Positions 15,328-24,363 of a stretch of DNA of 64,000 bases are shown piece by piece; the first letter of the stretch is position 1, and each line of letters begins with the position of its first letter. This stretch comes from Verrucomicrobium sp. BvORR034 (GTDB taxonomy: Bacteria > Verrucomicrobiota > Verrucomicrobiia > Verrucomicrobiales > Verrucomicrobiaceae). The notes below the pieces were generated by a model. The model was not told the origin of the DNA. It saw only the letters and a list, made by a program, of their open reading frames with translations, and searched no databases. A program made the position numbers and the translations under genes. Where the stretch lies: the NCBI RefSeq assembly GCF_000739635.1, contig NZ_BATQ01000142.1:1-64000 (forward strand). The letters run 5' to 3'.

Positions 15328-18300
15328 TCAGTTCCGGGTCACGGTCTCATCCAGGTTCAGCAGGAGATTCGCCACCATGGTATAGGCAGCCAGCTCGCCA
15401 GGGTCCAGGGCGGGGTCCGGCTTCGATTCGCCAGCGTTGACCACCAGTTTCGCCGCGTCCGGGCTGGAGCGATACCGCTCCAGGTGCAGATTGAGTGCAT
15501 CCTGCACCACCTTCATCTCGTCGTCGGTGGGGAGCCGGGAAGTGGCCACCTTCCAGCCCCAGGCGAGGCGTTCCCAACCGGCGAGGCCGCCTTCCTTGAT
15601 CATCCGCTGGCCGAAGTGGCGCGCGGCCTCAAAGTGCTGCACATCATTCATGAGTTGCAGTGCTTGCAGAGGCGTATTGCTCCGCTCCCGCCGGGTGCAG
15701 CTCTGTTCGCGGTTCGGCGCATCGAACGTGGTCATGCTGGGAGGAGGCGCGGTGCGCTTCAGAAAAGTGTAGAGCGTGCGGCGGTAGAGTGCGCTGCCTG
15801 TATCCTGCTTGTAATTGCGGGTGTTGCTGCCGCCAAAGCCCACCGGCTCCCAGATGTTCTCCGGTTGATAGGGCTTTACCCCCTTGCCACCCATCGTGGG
15901 ATCGAGGAGCCCACTGACATACAGAGCGTTGTCACGAAGCTGCTCCGCGTCCAGACGGAAGCGCGGCCCCCGAGCCAGCAGGCGGTTCTCAGGATCCCGG
16001 GCCAGCAACTCTGGCGTCACGCGGCTGCTCTGGCGATAGGTCTGGGAGGTTACCAGCAGGCGGACAAAAGCCTTCGTGTCCCAACCACTTTCGCGATAGG
16101 TGACGGCCAGCCAGTCCAGCAGTTCAGGGTGGCTGGGCGGTTCGCCTTGGGAACCGAAGTCCGCGCTCGTCTTCACCAGACCGGTGCCAAAGAACTGCTG
16201 CCAGAGCCGGTTCGCAGCCACCCTCGCCGTGAGTGGGTGCTCGGGGCGCATCAGCCAGCGGGCAAGATCAAGGCGGTTGTACTCCGACACCGCATTGCCC
16301 ACTTCCTTCTTCAAAGGCAGAGGCGGTAAAATGGCTGGCGTGCCGCGCTGCACCTTTTCACCGGGCTGATCGTACTGACCGCGTTTCATCACAAAGCTGT
16401 CCCGCGGGGTAGGCATGTCCTTCATCATCAGCGTGGCCGGAATGGCCTCGTCCAATTGCTTCCGGGCCTGCTCCATGGGGGCGCGTTCCGCCTGGAGTTC
16501 CGCCACCAGAGCCCGCCCCGCCCGACTCACCTTCTCCAGCCAGTAGGCGTGCAGCCGCTGTTTCTGCGCCTCTGTGCGCTCCTCTGCCTTCTTGGTCCGC
16601 AGAATGTCGCGAACGTCATCTGGAGCCTCAGGATGGCGCTTGCCCTGCCATTTCGTCAGCCAGGCGGACTCGGACTCTTCCTCTGCCGTCACTGGGTCCA
16701 CCCTGCTCTTCACGCCTGCCTTGTCCCAGTACACGGTGCCGCCTTGTTGTGTGAAGGCCAGCCCCGTCACCTTCGTCCCCGCCTTGAGTTTGAGCGCCTC
16801 CATGGGCACTTCCAGGCGCACCCATTCGCCCGCTTTCGGCAGCGGCCCCATGCTCTTGCGCTGCTCTGTATTCACCTCTCCAAACGGAATCGCATCAATG
16901 TCACCCCATACGGCCCGGTGCGACCAGCCATCCACGTGCAGCTGCAACATCACCGCCTTCGGCAGGTCGCCGGGTTCGAGGTACACGTGAACAAAGACCC
17001 GCCCGCCTGCAGGGACGACAAACGGCTCCTTCAAGCCGGAAAAGAAATCCTGCGCCAGACCGGTGTCCTTCCGCATGAGGACTCTCTTGCCACTGAAGAT
17101 CTTGCCCGCAGCATCAGCAATCCACTGGAGGGGGTGCTGCCCTGCATGCTGGGCCGTGACGCCAGCAGGGAAATCATCCTCCACCCATACGGTCTCCGAT
17201 TCCTGAACCGGGGGACGGGGATGAACGGTGGCAGGATCCGTGTACGGCATCTGCGCCAGCATCGACGTCGTGCGTGCGCTCAAGGAGGCGAGCTTCTCAT
17301 CGTACTCCTTCAACTGGCGGGCTTGCTCCGCACTGCTCAGCTTCAGCACCGGCGGGGTGAGCAGGATATTGCCATCCATCGCAGGGTCCGCAGCGCTGTT
17401 GAAGAAGGCATAGAGGGAATAGAACTCCTTCTGCGAAATAGGATCGAACTTGTGATCGTGGCAGACGGCACAGCCAGCTGTCAGCCCCATCCACACTTCC
17501 ACAGCGGTGGAGGCTCGGTCCACCGCATAGCGGAAGACGAACTCCTCGTTGATGCTGCCCCCCTCACTGGTGGTGACGTTGCACCGATTGAACCCGGAGG
17601 CGATCTCCTGGTCCCTCGTCGCCTGGGGAACCAGATCTCCACCGAGTTGCCATTCCGTGAACTGGTCAAAGGGCAGGTTCTCATTGAAGGCGCGCACCAC
17701 CCAGTCCCGATAGGGCCACATGGATCTCTCGTTGTCCAGATGCAGCCCATGGGTATCCGCATAGCGGGCCAGATCCAGCCAGTAACGCGCCATCTGCTCG
17801 CCATAGGCAGAGCCGTTCAGGAGGCGGTCCACCACTCGTTCATAGGCCTGCGGCGAAGTATCTCGCAAGTAGGCGTCCACTTCTGACGGAGTCGGCGGCA
17901 GACCGGTGAGATCAAAAGTCACGCGGCGGATCAGCGTTGCACGATCCGTCTCTGGAGACGGCTTGATGCCCTCAGATTCGAGTCGGGATCTGACGAACGC
18001 ATCCACTGCGCCTCCTGGTCCGGAACTCTCTGCCTGCAACAAACCAGGCACCCGGGGCAAACTGGGCGCGATAAACGACCAGTGGATCTCATACTCGCCA
18101 CCTTCCTCAATCCAACGGCGGATCAATTCCCGCTGCTCCGGCTTGAGAGTCTTGTGGGATTCCGGCGGCGGCATCAACTCATCTGCATCGGTCGTGATGA
18201 TGCGTTGCCACGCCTCACTGGATGCCAGATCGCCCGGCTTCACCGCCACTTGACCCTCATCATTGGGCAGCCGGGCCCCTTCCACCACATCCAGCCGCAG

Positions 18301-18480
18301 TCCAGCCTTCCTGTGCTTGGCATCAAAGCCGTGGCACGCGAAGCAGTTGTCGGAAAGGATGGGCCGGATATCCCGGTTGAAGCTGATGCGCCGGACAGGG
18401 GCATCACCTGCTGCGGGTAAGGCAGTGGAGGATGCCACCAATAGGACGGACACCAGAGCAGGCAGCTGAATAGCCATCAT
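15328..18480 (-). CDS. PSD1 / DUF1549 / DUF1553 planctomycete-type cytochrome c protein
   Basis: About 1,050 residues. The ATG at 18480 (MMAIQLPALVSVLLVASS) gives a normal signal peptide; a TTG start at 18516 is possible. Right after the signal comes a haem motif CFACH in the PSCyt1 context (FNRDIRPILSDN before it, GFDAKHRKAGLRLD after it). The DUF1549 region (LPPTPSEVDAYL, later DLARYADTHG and a CAVCHDHKFDPI motif, a second CxxCH) follows, and the C-terminal part is DUF1553 (ARVAANRLWQQFFGTGLV, SNTPLQALQLMND). The middle region (about 430-640) looks like a carbohydrate-binding-type beta domain. Predicted periplasmic; paired with DUF1501. The repeated CxxCH suggests electron transfer. Confidence 0.92.
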   Translation of the reverse strand: MMAIQLPALVSVLLVASSTALPAAGDAPVRRISFNRDIRPILSDNCFACHGFDAKHRKAGLRLDVVEGARLPNDEGQVAVKPGDLASSEAWQRIITTDADELMPPPESHKTLKPEQRELIRRWIEEGGEYEIHWSFIAPSLPRVPGLLQAESSGPGGAVDAFVRSRLESEGIKPSPETDRATLIRRVTFDLTGLPPTPSEVDAYLRDTSPQAYERVVDRLLNGSAYGEQMARYWLDLARYADTHGLHLDNERSMWPYRDWVVRAFNENLPFDQFTEWQLGGDLVPQATRDQEIASGFNRCNVTTSEGGSINEEFVFRYAVDRASTAVEVWMGLTAGCAVCHDHKFDPISQKEFYSLYAFFNSAADPAMDGNILLTPPVLKLSSAEQARQLKEYDEKLASLSARTTSMLAQMPYTDPATVHPRPPVQESETVWVEDDFPAGVTAQHAGQHPLQWIADAAGKIFSGKRVLMRKDTGLAQDFFSGLKEPFVVPAGGRVFVHVYLEPGDLPKAVMLQLHVDGWSHRAVWGDIDAIPFGEVNTEQRKSMGPLPKAGEWVRLEVPMEALKLKAGTKVTGLAFTQQGGTVYWDKAGVKSRVDPVTAEEESESAWLTKWQGKRHPEAPDDVRDILRTKKAEERTEAQKQRLHAYWLEKVSRAGRALVAELQAERAPMEQARKQLDEAIPATLMMKDMPTPRDSFVMKRGQYDQPGEKVQRGTPAILPPLPLKKEVGNAVSEYNRLDLARWLMRPEHPLTARVAANRLWQQFFGTGLVKTSADFGSQGEPPSHPELLDWLAVTYRESGWDTKAFVRLLVTSQTYRQSSRVTPELLARDPENRLLARGPRFRLDAEQLRDNALYVSGLLDPTMGGKGVKPYQPENIWEPVGFGGSNTRNYKQDTGSALYRRTLYTFLKRTAPPPSMTTFDAPNREQSCTRRERSNTPLQALQLMNDVQHFEAARHFGQRMIKEGGLAGWERLAWGWKVATSRLPTDDEMKVVQDALNLHLERYRSSPDAAKLVVNAGESKPDPALDPGELAAYTMVANLLLNLDETVTRN

Positions 18481-18657
18481 GGGAAGAACGCGGAAATCGC
18501 TTGAATGAGGAGGCAAAAGTACGTCGCAACTGGAGCATTCTTGCCTCCTGCATTTGTTACAACCTCACGCCGTCCATTCCGAAAGTGGCTGCGTATTAAG
18601 GCATGTTCGCCTCTCCCACCCCTCATGAAACTCAAGAAAATCTCATTTAGGCATAAA

Positions 18658-18734
18658 AAAGCGATCCCGCTGGGTTGACTCTAGGAAAAAAAACCCCCAA
18701 AACCTAGAGGACAATGATCCAACGGGATCGCTTT
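18658..18734. repeat. nested palindromic element between two divergent genes
   Basis: Outer 12-bp perfect inverted repeat AAAGCGATCCCG (18658-18669) / CGGGATCGCTTT (18723-18734); inner 7-bp inverted repeat CTCTAGG (18679-18685) / CCTAGAG (18703-18709) around a purine/C-run loop. The outer stem continues past one mismatch (TGG/CCA). It could be a bidirectional structure, a regulatory RNA or a mini mobile element. Each outer arm is followed by a short T run on one strand, so weak bidirectional terminator activity is also possible. Confidence 0.6.
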
Positions 18735-18813
18735 GTGCAAAAATACCTAGTTACCCTCTCTGTGCAAAGAAAAATCTCTAAAACGCAGCCCCTAAACCAA
18801 AGATTTTCCGTCG

Positions 18814-19578
18814 ATGACCCCTCATTGTAACCACTCCGTACTTACATGTGCTGCCCTTTTGTTGGCGATCGCGAATTTTTTATCTCCCGGACGAGCATAT
18901 TCTCAAATTCCCAACTCTGCCCGGCAGGTCATCGTGGCCGTGGCCCCCAGCTGGGAAAGCGCGACAGCCACGCTCCAGTGCTGGGAACGCCCTTCCGCAG
19001 AGAGTCCTTGGCGCCCCGTCTTCAAAAATGCGTGGCCGGTCAATTTGGGTCGGCACGGACTGGCATGGGGGCGTGGAGTATTCCAGCCTAGTAATCCGGA
19101 AATTTCCTGGAAGGTGGAAAAGGATGGCAAAGCTCCTGCTGGAGTCTTTGAGCTGGGGCGCCTCCATGGAGCCGCAGCCACCCCACCGAAGGGAGCCTCC
19201 TGGCCCTACCTGCAAGTGGGCCCATGGGACGCATGGGTGGATGACCCTCGCCTCCCCCACTACAATCAACACGTGCGGGTAGATCCCCAGAATGTGCCCC
19301 CGTGGTTTGAGAGCCAGCGCATGCGCTTGGGCGACGACGCCTACAAGTGGCTCCTGGAAATCCGCCACAACACCAATCCCGCCTCACCGGGATACGGCAG
19401 CGCCATCTTCTTCCATGTCCGCCGCGGCCCCACGAGGCCCAGCGCCGGTTGCACGACGATGGCCCTGGAGAATTTGGAATCGATGATCCGCTGGATCAAG
19501 ACGGACAAGTACCCCTACTACGTGCTCCTGCCCCAGAGCGAGTACCAGAAGATGCGCACGGCGTGGAAGTTGCCGTAA
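18814..19578 (+). CDS. L,D-transpeptidase (YkuD) family protein
   Basis: 254 residues with a signal peptide (hydrophobic about 8-27, ending near GRAYS). The catalytic region carries the L,D-transpeptidase signature: His in AIFFHVRRG (about residue 201) and Ser-x-Gly-Cys in PSAGCTTM (Cys about 212). Family members make 3-3 peptidoglycan cross-links or attach proteins to the cell wall in the periplasm. There is no LysM or peptidoglycan-binding domain. The product ends soon after the catalytic motif, with LLPQSEYQKM. The nested palindrome at 18658 lies upstream. Confidence 0.82.
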   Translation: MTPHCNHSVLTCAALLLAIANFLSPGRAYSQIPNSARQVIVAVAPSWESATATLQCWERPSAESPWRPVFKNAWPVNLGRHGLAWGRGVFQPSNPEISWKVEKDGKAPAGVFELGRLHGAAATPPKGASWPYLQVGPWDAWVDDPRLPHYNQHVRVDPQNVPPWFESQRMRLGDDAYKWLLEIRHNTNPASPGYGSAIFFHVRRGPTRPSAGCTTMALENLESMIRWIKTDKYPYYVLLPQSEYQKMRTAWKLP

Positions 19579-19585
19579 TGAAAAC

Positions 19586-19651
19586 GGTTAGAAGTTAAGC
19601 GTTATGAGTTATGGGAGACTCTCCGATCTCCCACCCCCTTAACTGCTAACC
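19586..19651. repeat. nested inverted repeat upstream of the CPXCG gene
   Basis: Outer arms GGTTAGAAGTTAAG (19586-19599) and CTTAACTGCTAACC (19638-19651) pair with one mismatch; inner arms GGGAGA (19613-19618) and TCTCCC (19627-19632) pair perfectly. The structure ends 9 bp before the start codon at 19661, so it would sequester the region ahead of translation of the small gene. Confidence 0.6.
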
Positions 19652-19660
19652 CTGTTCCCC

Positions 19661-19837
19661 ATGCCCTCCGTCATCTGTCCCACTTGCTTTGAGGAGTTCG
19701 AGGTCCCGGCCCCGCACTTCTCGGAGGTGCCGTGCACTATGGACTATGACTGTGAAGTCTGCTGCCGCCCCATGAGCATCTCCTTTTGGGAGGAAGACGA
19801 GGAAATTTTGGCCGAGGCCTATGGTCTGGGCGATTGA
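19661..19837 (+). CDS. CPXCG-motif cysteine-rich small protein (58 aa)
   Basis: A short gene that 60-residue cut-offs miss. Starts MPSVICPTCFEEF and ends in an acidic tail (WEEDEEILAEAYGLGD). It has the Cys pairs CPTC (residues 6-9) and CEVC (31-34), plus Cys25 and Cys35, as in the Cys-rich CPXCG family of about 60-residue proteins, which are expected to bind one zinc ion. Function unknown; possibly a small regulator. It lies 82 bp after the L,D-transpeptidase stop, with the inverted repeat at 19586 in between. Confidence 0.8.
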   Translation: MPSVICPTCFEEFEVPAPHFSEVPCTMDYDCEVCCRPMSISFWEEDEEILAEAYGLGD

Positions 19838-19889
19838 GCGGGAAAAGTGGATCCAGCGCAGAATCCCAGGCCGTGGGTCTTCTGGACGT

Positions 19890-20498
19890 CTAGTCTTGTG
19901 CTTCAGTCAGCGCCGCTTCCACCTCCCGCAAACGCTGCTTGAACCGCTCCGTCGTTGGAGTCGGTTTCAGCTTTGACTCCTCCAGTTCCAGTTCAAAAAC
20001 ATACTGGCCGCCGTGCAGGGTCACCCGCGCACCGAGCGCGCGAAACCAATCCAGCACGGTATAGTTGTCCGGTAACACGACGCCGAAGAATTCGGCAATG
20101 CCAACTTCACGGGCTCGGACCCAGAGAAGGGCGAGGAGCAAACTGCCCACCCCACGATGCTGCACTTCATCTGCGACCGTGAAGGAAATCTCAGCCCGCC
20201 AAGGCTCGTTTTCCAGCCGCCAGAAGGAGCCGCCTCCCTGGCCCGGCTCATCCGGCAGGGCGGGATCCAACACCGCCCAAGTCTCGTGAAGGCCTGGTTC
20301 GGGATTGAGAAATCGCGTCAGCAGCGAGTCGGGCAGCTCGCGGTGCTGGGTCCAGAACCGATAGTAATGGGAATCCAGCGACAGCCGCCGGAAGGCCTCC
20401 TGCACCGCCGCCCGGTCCGCTGGGGTGAACATCCGCAACAGCACAGGCGTGCCATCGCGGAGGTTCAAAAGCAGACGAGGGGCAGGCGGAGGCGTCAC
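19890..20498 (-). CDS. GNAT family N-acetyltransferase
   Basis: 202 residues. The acetyl-CoA binding motif A is seen as VADEVQHRGVGSLLL (about residues 108-122; the R/Q-x-x-G-x-G/A pattern is HRGVGS). The N-terminal LRDGTPVLLRMFTPADRAAV and FRRLSLDSHYYRF resemble the acetyltransferase domain fused to acyl-CoA ligases (Pat/AcuA-like), which acetylate acyl-CoA synthetases; here the domain stands alone. The C-terminal 35 residues are a charged helix. Substrate unknown. Convergent with the CPXCG gene. Confidence 0.85.
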   Translation of the reverse strand: MTPPPAPRLLLNLRDGTPVLLRMFTPADRAAVQEAFRRLSLDSHYYRFWTQHRELPDSLLTRFLNPEPGLHETWAVLDPALPDEPGQGGGSFWRLENEPWRAEISFTVADEVQHRGVGSLLLALLWVRAREVGIAEFFGVVLPDNYTVLDWFRALGARVTLHGGQYVFELELEESKLKPTPTTERFKQRLREVEAALTEAQD

Positions 20499-20590
20499 AA
20501 AAGGAGATGAAGTTTCAGACCGCGATCAAGATTTAAATCCAAGTCCGGATGCTGATCCATCCCACCCCTACACGAGACCGGGCCTCAAGA

Positions 20591-21670
20591 CTAGATCTTG
20601 ATCTTGAACTCGTCGTCAGGTCCCACGCTCTCGACGAATGCCACGAGCACGTCAATGACCTGCTGCACGTCCTTGAGATTGGCCATCTCCACCACGGAAT
20701 GCATGTAGCGTAGCGGCAGGGAGATCAGACCGCTGGGGATGCCGTTGCCCACAGTGAAGATGCTGTCGGTGTCCGTGCCGCTGTAGCGGGAGGAAGACTC
20801 GTGCTGGATTTCCACCTTGGCTTTCTCCGCCGAGTCCATCAGACGCTGCACCACCATGGGGTGATTGCATGTGCCGTGGGTGATGCTGGGGCCGCCGCCC
20901 AGGGTCACATCGCCGTGCTTGGTCTTGTCGATGCCCGGCGTGTCCGTGGCGTGCGTGACATCCAGAACCACCGCCACGTCCGGCATGAGCCGGTTGGCGA
21001 TCATCTTGGCTCCGTTACCCCCAATCTCCTCCTGGATGGCGTTCACCGCCACCACGGTGGCCCCGGGGCGCTTTTTCTTCGCGCTCAGGCGCTTCATGAC
21101 CTGCGCGATAATGAAGCCACCGATGCGATTGTCCAGCGCCCGGCCCAGGATGAGTTCCTTGCCCATAAACTCCGCACCGTAGGAATACACCGCCGGGTGC
21201 CCCACACGGATGCCAGCCTCAGCGACTTCCTTTGGGTTCGAGGCACCAATATCCACATACAGCTCGTGCACCTGGGGGGCCTTTTCGTTCTCGCGTTCAC
21301 GAATGTGAATGGCCGTGTTGCCAATGATGCCGCGCACCACGCCCTTGTCCCCCAGAATGTCCAGACGACGCCCACGGGCCGTGGCCGCGTCGGATCCGCC
21401 CACCCGGTCGAGGTAGAGGAAGCCGTCCTTGGTAATCATCTTCACCATGAAACCGATCTCATCGGCATGGGACTCCAGCATGATCTGCTTGGGCTTTTTC
21501 GCGCTGCCTTCCAGCGTGGCCCAGGCGGTGCCGTAGGCATCACTCTCTACGCGATCGGAAAACTTGCGCACATACTCAGCCCACTTGCGCTGGCCGCGCC
21601 ACTCGAATCCGGTCGGGCTGGGGGTGTTGAGATAATCGAGGAGGAATTCTTTGGCAGAGGCTTCAAGCAT
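20591..21670 (-). CDS. M42 family metallopeptidase (glutamyl aminopeptidase/endoglucanase-like)
   Basis: 359 residues, standard for M42. Metal- and catalytic-site motifs are in order: LESHADEIGFMV (His ligand, about residue 67), RALDNRIGG (bridging Asp), QEEIGGNGA (catalytic Glu and ligand Glu), VLDVTHATDTPG (Asp ligand) and a C-terminal MHSVVEM (His ligand). These form a two-metal co-catalytic centre in a cytoplasmic dodecameric aminopeptidase. The older name 'endoglucanase' for the family comes from early misassignment. The monocistronic position between the GNAT and phosphodiester glycosidase genes suggests no special pathway. Confidence 0.93.
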   Translation of the reverse strand: MLEASAKEFLLDYLNTPSPTGFEWRGQRKWAEYVRKFSDRVESDAYGTAWATLEGSAKKPKQIMLESHADEIGFMVKMITKDGFLYLDRVGGSDAATARGRRLDILGDKGVVRGIIGNTAIHIRERENEKAPQVHELYVDIGASNPKEVAEAGIRVGHPAVYSYGAEFMGKELILGRALDNRIGGFIIAQVMKRLSAKKKRPGATVVAVNAIQEEIGGNGAKMIANRLMPDVAVVLDVTHATDTPGIDKTKHGDVTLGGGPSITHGTCNHPMVVQRLMDSAEKAKVEIQHESSSRYSGTDTDSIFTVGNGIPSGLISLPLRYMHSVVEMANLKDVQQVIDVLVAFVESVGPDDEFKIKI

Positions 21671-21836
21671 GGGACTGAGAACGGTGAAAGGAGGGTTGGA
21701 GAAGTTCTACGGGATCGTGGTCGAACCCAGATGGAAAGGATGCAATTAAAACCAGATCTGGACAGTGGGCACAAGTACGGGGATCAATCAAGCACGACTG
21801 CTTCGCAGACCGCGCGCCAGGAATCCTCATATCACG

Positions 21837-22649
21837 CTACGATGACCGCCGAGGACCAGACGTGCGGGGCATGACGACGAGGAAGTTCCGCACCCTGGAA
21901 AACTCTCGCTCACTGTGCTCCTGGCCATCCTCCGTCCGCCACCAGAGTCCTGTGGAACTGCCGCCGTCAAAATTCAGGGCGCGCTTCACGGCGATTTCGG
22001 GGATGACCGCACGGGTGGCGAGCAGGTCGGAGAGCTCACGCAACGTGACGCTTTTGCAGGTGCCAATCGCCCAGCTCCCTGCCTGGTCGGTCAGGATGAA
22101 GGTGCGAACTCGGCGCTTGGTCGCCTCCAGCCCTGCCACCGGCTGCCCCGCGTCAACGAGACGAGGCCCCGCCTGAAAGAGTTGGGTCGTGCCTTTTAGG
22201 TCGGAGTACTCGTCCTTCCACATCAAGGTGGGTCTGCCATTTCTCACCACAAAGACTCCCCCTAACAAAGAACTGCGCTGGAATGCTCCCGCCCTGGCCC
22301 CGTTGCTTATCTCAAGGCCCAAGGGTTGGAACTCCGGGGTGAAGTATCCACCGTTGCATCCCGCCACGGCGCCCAGCTCTTTCATCTTCGTGGCCAAAGA
22401 CACCGCTCCGGCACGGTCCGGCTGGCTTATCACGCGCAGATCATATTTGCCTGAGGTGAAAAGGATCAGGTTCAAATCTGCCTCGGTGGGGCCGGCCAGC
22501 TGCTTCTTGACCTGTACCGCACCGCCGGACAGTCTTTCGGCCGCGGATTGAAAGCGCACTGTCCACTGCGCTGGCAGCGTCTCCACCATCGCGCTCATCA
22601 GTAGCAAAAACGGTGCGAGACGAGAAGTGAGCCGGAAGGAGAAAACCAT
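21837..22649 (-). CDS. phosphodiester glycosidase (NAGPA) family protein, copy 1
   Basis: The ATG at 22649 (MVFSFRLTSRLAPFLLL) provides a signal peptide; a TTG start at 22682 is the longer alternative. The body has the NAGPA-domain hallmark AGCNGGYFTPEF and a C-terminal NFDGGSSTGLWW block, with the conserved Asp-Gly-Gly. The domain cleaves phosphodiester-linked sugars (the uncovering enzyme in animals) and in bacteria occurs in exported proteins acting on cell-wall polymers. Paralog of the gene at 22702, which it follows by 52 bp; both lie downstream of rdgB on the same strand. Confidence 0.85.
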   Translation of the reverse strand: MVFSFRLTSRLAPFLLLMSAMVETLPAQWTVRFQSAAERLSGGAVQVKKQLAGPTEADLNLILFTSGKYDLRVISQPDRAGAVSLATKMKELGAVAGCNGGYFTPEFQPLGLEISNGARAGAFQRSSLLGGVFVVRNGRPTLMWKDEYSDLKGTTQLFQAGPRLVDAGQPVAGLEATKRRVRTFILTDQAGSWAIGTCKSVTLRELSDLLATRAVIPEIAVKRALNFDGGSSTGLWWRTEDGQEHSEREFSRVRNFLVVMPRTSGPRRSS

Positions 22650-22701
22650 GCGCCACAGAACGATTCCGCCCCGGAAACTCAAGAAGTTCTTGGGACCCGA
22701 T

Positions 22702-23493
22702 CTATTTCTGAAGGGGGCGAATCACCACACAGTTTTTCACGAACCACATTTCCTTTTCGTGGACCACTACCTTTCCCATTTCATCTTTGCCCCATAGCCC
22801 CGAGGACGGGCCGCCATCGAGATTCAGCGCTCGGTTCACCTTAAAACCCACCAGGCCAGGTCCCTGATTGGCCAGTAGTGCGGCCAGCTCTCTCAACCCA
22901 ATCCTCGAAGTCACCCCCATGGCCCACAGCGAGCCCCCATCGTGTGCGATGAAAGTTCTGCGAACGCGAACATCCTCTCCAGCACCGGTAAATCGACGCA
23001 CGCCATCGACCAGCACTGGACTGCATTGCACAAAGGACTCCGCTTCGAAGATCCGCATCGAGAGAATCTCTTTCTCCGTCCAGATCTGGGCTTTTCCTGA
23101 CCGCACTCCGACTCCGCCACCCCACTCTCCGAACTGCTGGTACTCGCCCGTGGCCCGCCCTTGCACCACCTGCAGACCCGCAGGAGCAAATGTGGCTGGA
23201 TCAAAGTACCCGCCATTGCAGCCGGCGATCACGTTCTCCTCCGTCATCCAGCGATGCATGGGCAGTGCCGTCTCCTTGGTCCCCCTCGCCAACACCTCCA
23301 CTTTCACCTTTGAGGAGTCGAAGGTTACTACCTGCAACCAACCGTCCAGTGGATTACTGAGGTCCTTTCGGCTCCACGCCACTTCGTGGCCCAAGGAAAC
23401 AACCTCCCTCTGCGACTGGGCGCTGCTGTCTCCAGGCAGGCCCGAAACCAGCAGCAGGATCATTGCAAGTCGCCGAGTCATGCCGCTGGCCAT
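22702..23493 (-). CDS. phosphodiester glycosidase (NAGPA) family protein, copy 2
   Basis: An ATG at 23493 (MASGMTRRLAMILLLVSG) gives a signal peptide. A TTG at 23511 is also in frame and would start right after the rdgB stop (23513), as in translational coupling. It carries IAGCNGGYFDPATF and NLDGGPSSGLWG, matching its neighbour at 21837. The two differ in length and over much of the middle, so the duplication is not recent. Predicted periplasmic or surface enzyme acting on a phosphodiester-linked sugar; substrate unknown. Confidence 0.83.
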   Translation of the reverse strand: MASGMTRRLAMILLLVSGLPGDSSAQSQREVVSLGHEVAWSRKDLSNPLDGWLQVVTFDSSKVKVEVLARGTKETALPMHRWMTEENVIAGCNGGYFDPATFAPAGLQVVQGRATGEYQQFGEWGGGVGVRSGKAQIWTEKEILSMRIFEAESFVQCSPVLVDGVRRFTGAGEDVRVRRTFIAHDGGSLWAMGVTSRIGLRELAALLANQGPGLVGFKVNRALNLDGGPSSGLWGKDEMGKVVVHEKEMWFVKNCVVIRPLQK

Positions 23494-23512
23494 CTCGTAA
23501 AAGATCTTCAAA

Positions 23513-24118
23513 TCAAGCCCGCTCCGCCAGCCACGCCACCACCTTGCCCAAGGCGCGGGATCGATGGCTAAGTTGATTCTTCACCTCCGGCGGCAGCACA
23601 CCGAAGCTGTTCTCATAGCCTTCGGGGACGAACAGCGGGTCATAGCCAAAACCTCCCTCTCCATCCTCCGCCAGCAAGAGTCGCCCTTCCACCGCGCCAT
23701 CAAACACACCCAGCACACGTCCATTCTGAGCCAGCACCATGCAGCAGCGGAAACGGCCGTTGAAAAGGGGCGTTTCCGTCTGCTTGGCCAGTTCGGAAAG
23801 TTGCTCCTTCAACAGCTTGCGATTGTCTGCATCCGTTGCGTTGACTCCAGCGTATCGAGCCGAGATAACGCCCGGCGCACCATCCAAGACATCGACCTCA
23901 AGGCCTGAGTCATCTGAGAGCACCAGCGCATCGGGCAGAGCCATGCTGGCGGCGAGTGCCTTGATGGTGGCATTGGCCTCGAAAGTCTCGCCCGTTTCCT
24001 CAGGCTGGGGCAGATGTGGGTGCGCGGTCAGGTCCGAAACGTCATAAGCGTCTCCAAGCATGCTGCGAATCTCGCCCGTTTTGTGCGGGTTACCGGTAGC
24101 GACGAAAAGTGATTTCAC
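23513..24118 (-). CDS. rdgB: RdgB/HAM1 non-canonical purine NTP pyrophosphatase
   Basis: 201 residues, GTG start. It shows the N-terminal FVATGNPHKTGEI substrate loop, SDDSGLEVD with the catalytic acidic residues, GAPGVISARYAG, and a C-terminal FGYDPLFVPEGY and SHRSRAL. It hydrolyses dITP, dXTP and ITP to monophosphates, keeping damaged purines out of DNA and RNA. It is first in a short minus-strand run with two phosphodiester glycosidases. A functional link to those is not evident; co-transcription is inferred from the tight spacing. Confidence 0.95.
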   Translation of the reverse strand: MKSLFVATGNPHKTGEIRSMLGDAYDVSDLTAHPHLPQPEETGETFEANATIKALAASMALPDALVLSDDSGLEVDVLDGAPGVISARYAGVNATDADNRKLLKEQLSELAKQTETPLFNGRFRCCMVLAQNGRVLGVFDGAVEGRLLLAEDGEGGFGYDPLFVPEGYENSFGVLPPEVKNQLSHRSRALGKVVAWLAERA

Positions 24119-24363
24119 GCCTCCTTTTTAACATCACTTCCGGACCAAATACAGGCCAAATCCTGCAGCATCCTCCGGCCCCCAGGAAAAACTCACAACG
24201 CGTTGAGCAAGAGCGAACAAACACATGTCCTGTGCAACAGGATTGTGACTTGATCTGATACAGAAATGCTTGTAGAGACACGTGCAATGGAAAAACTCCC
24301 CAATTTTTCGATCACAAAAGAATCATTTTCACTAAGGTCCCCTCTCTATGCTTCATTTATGGC

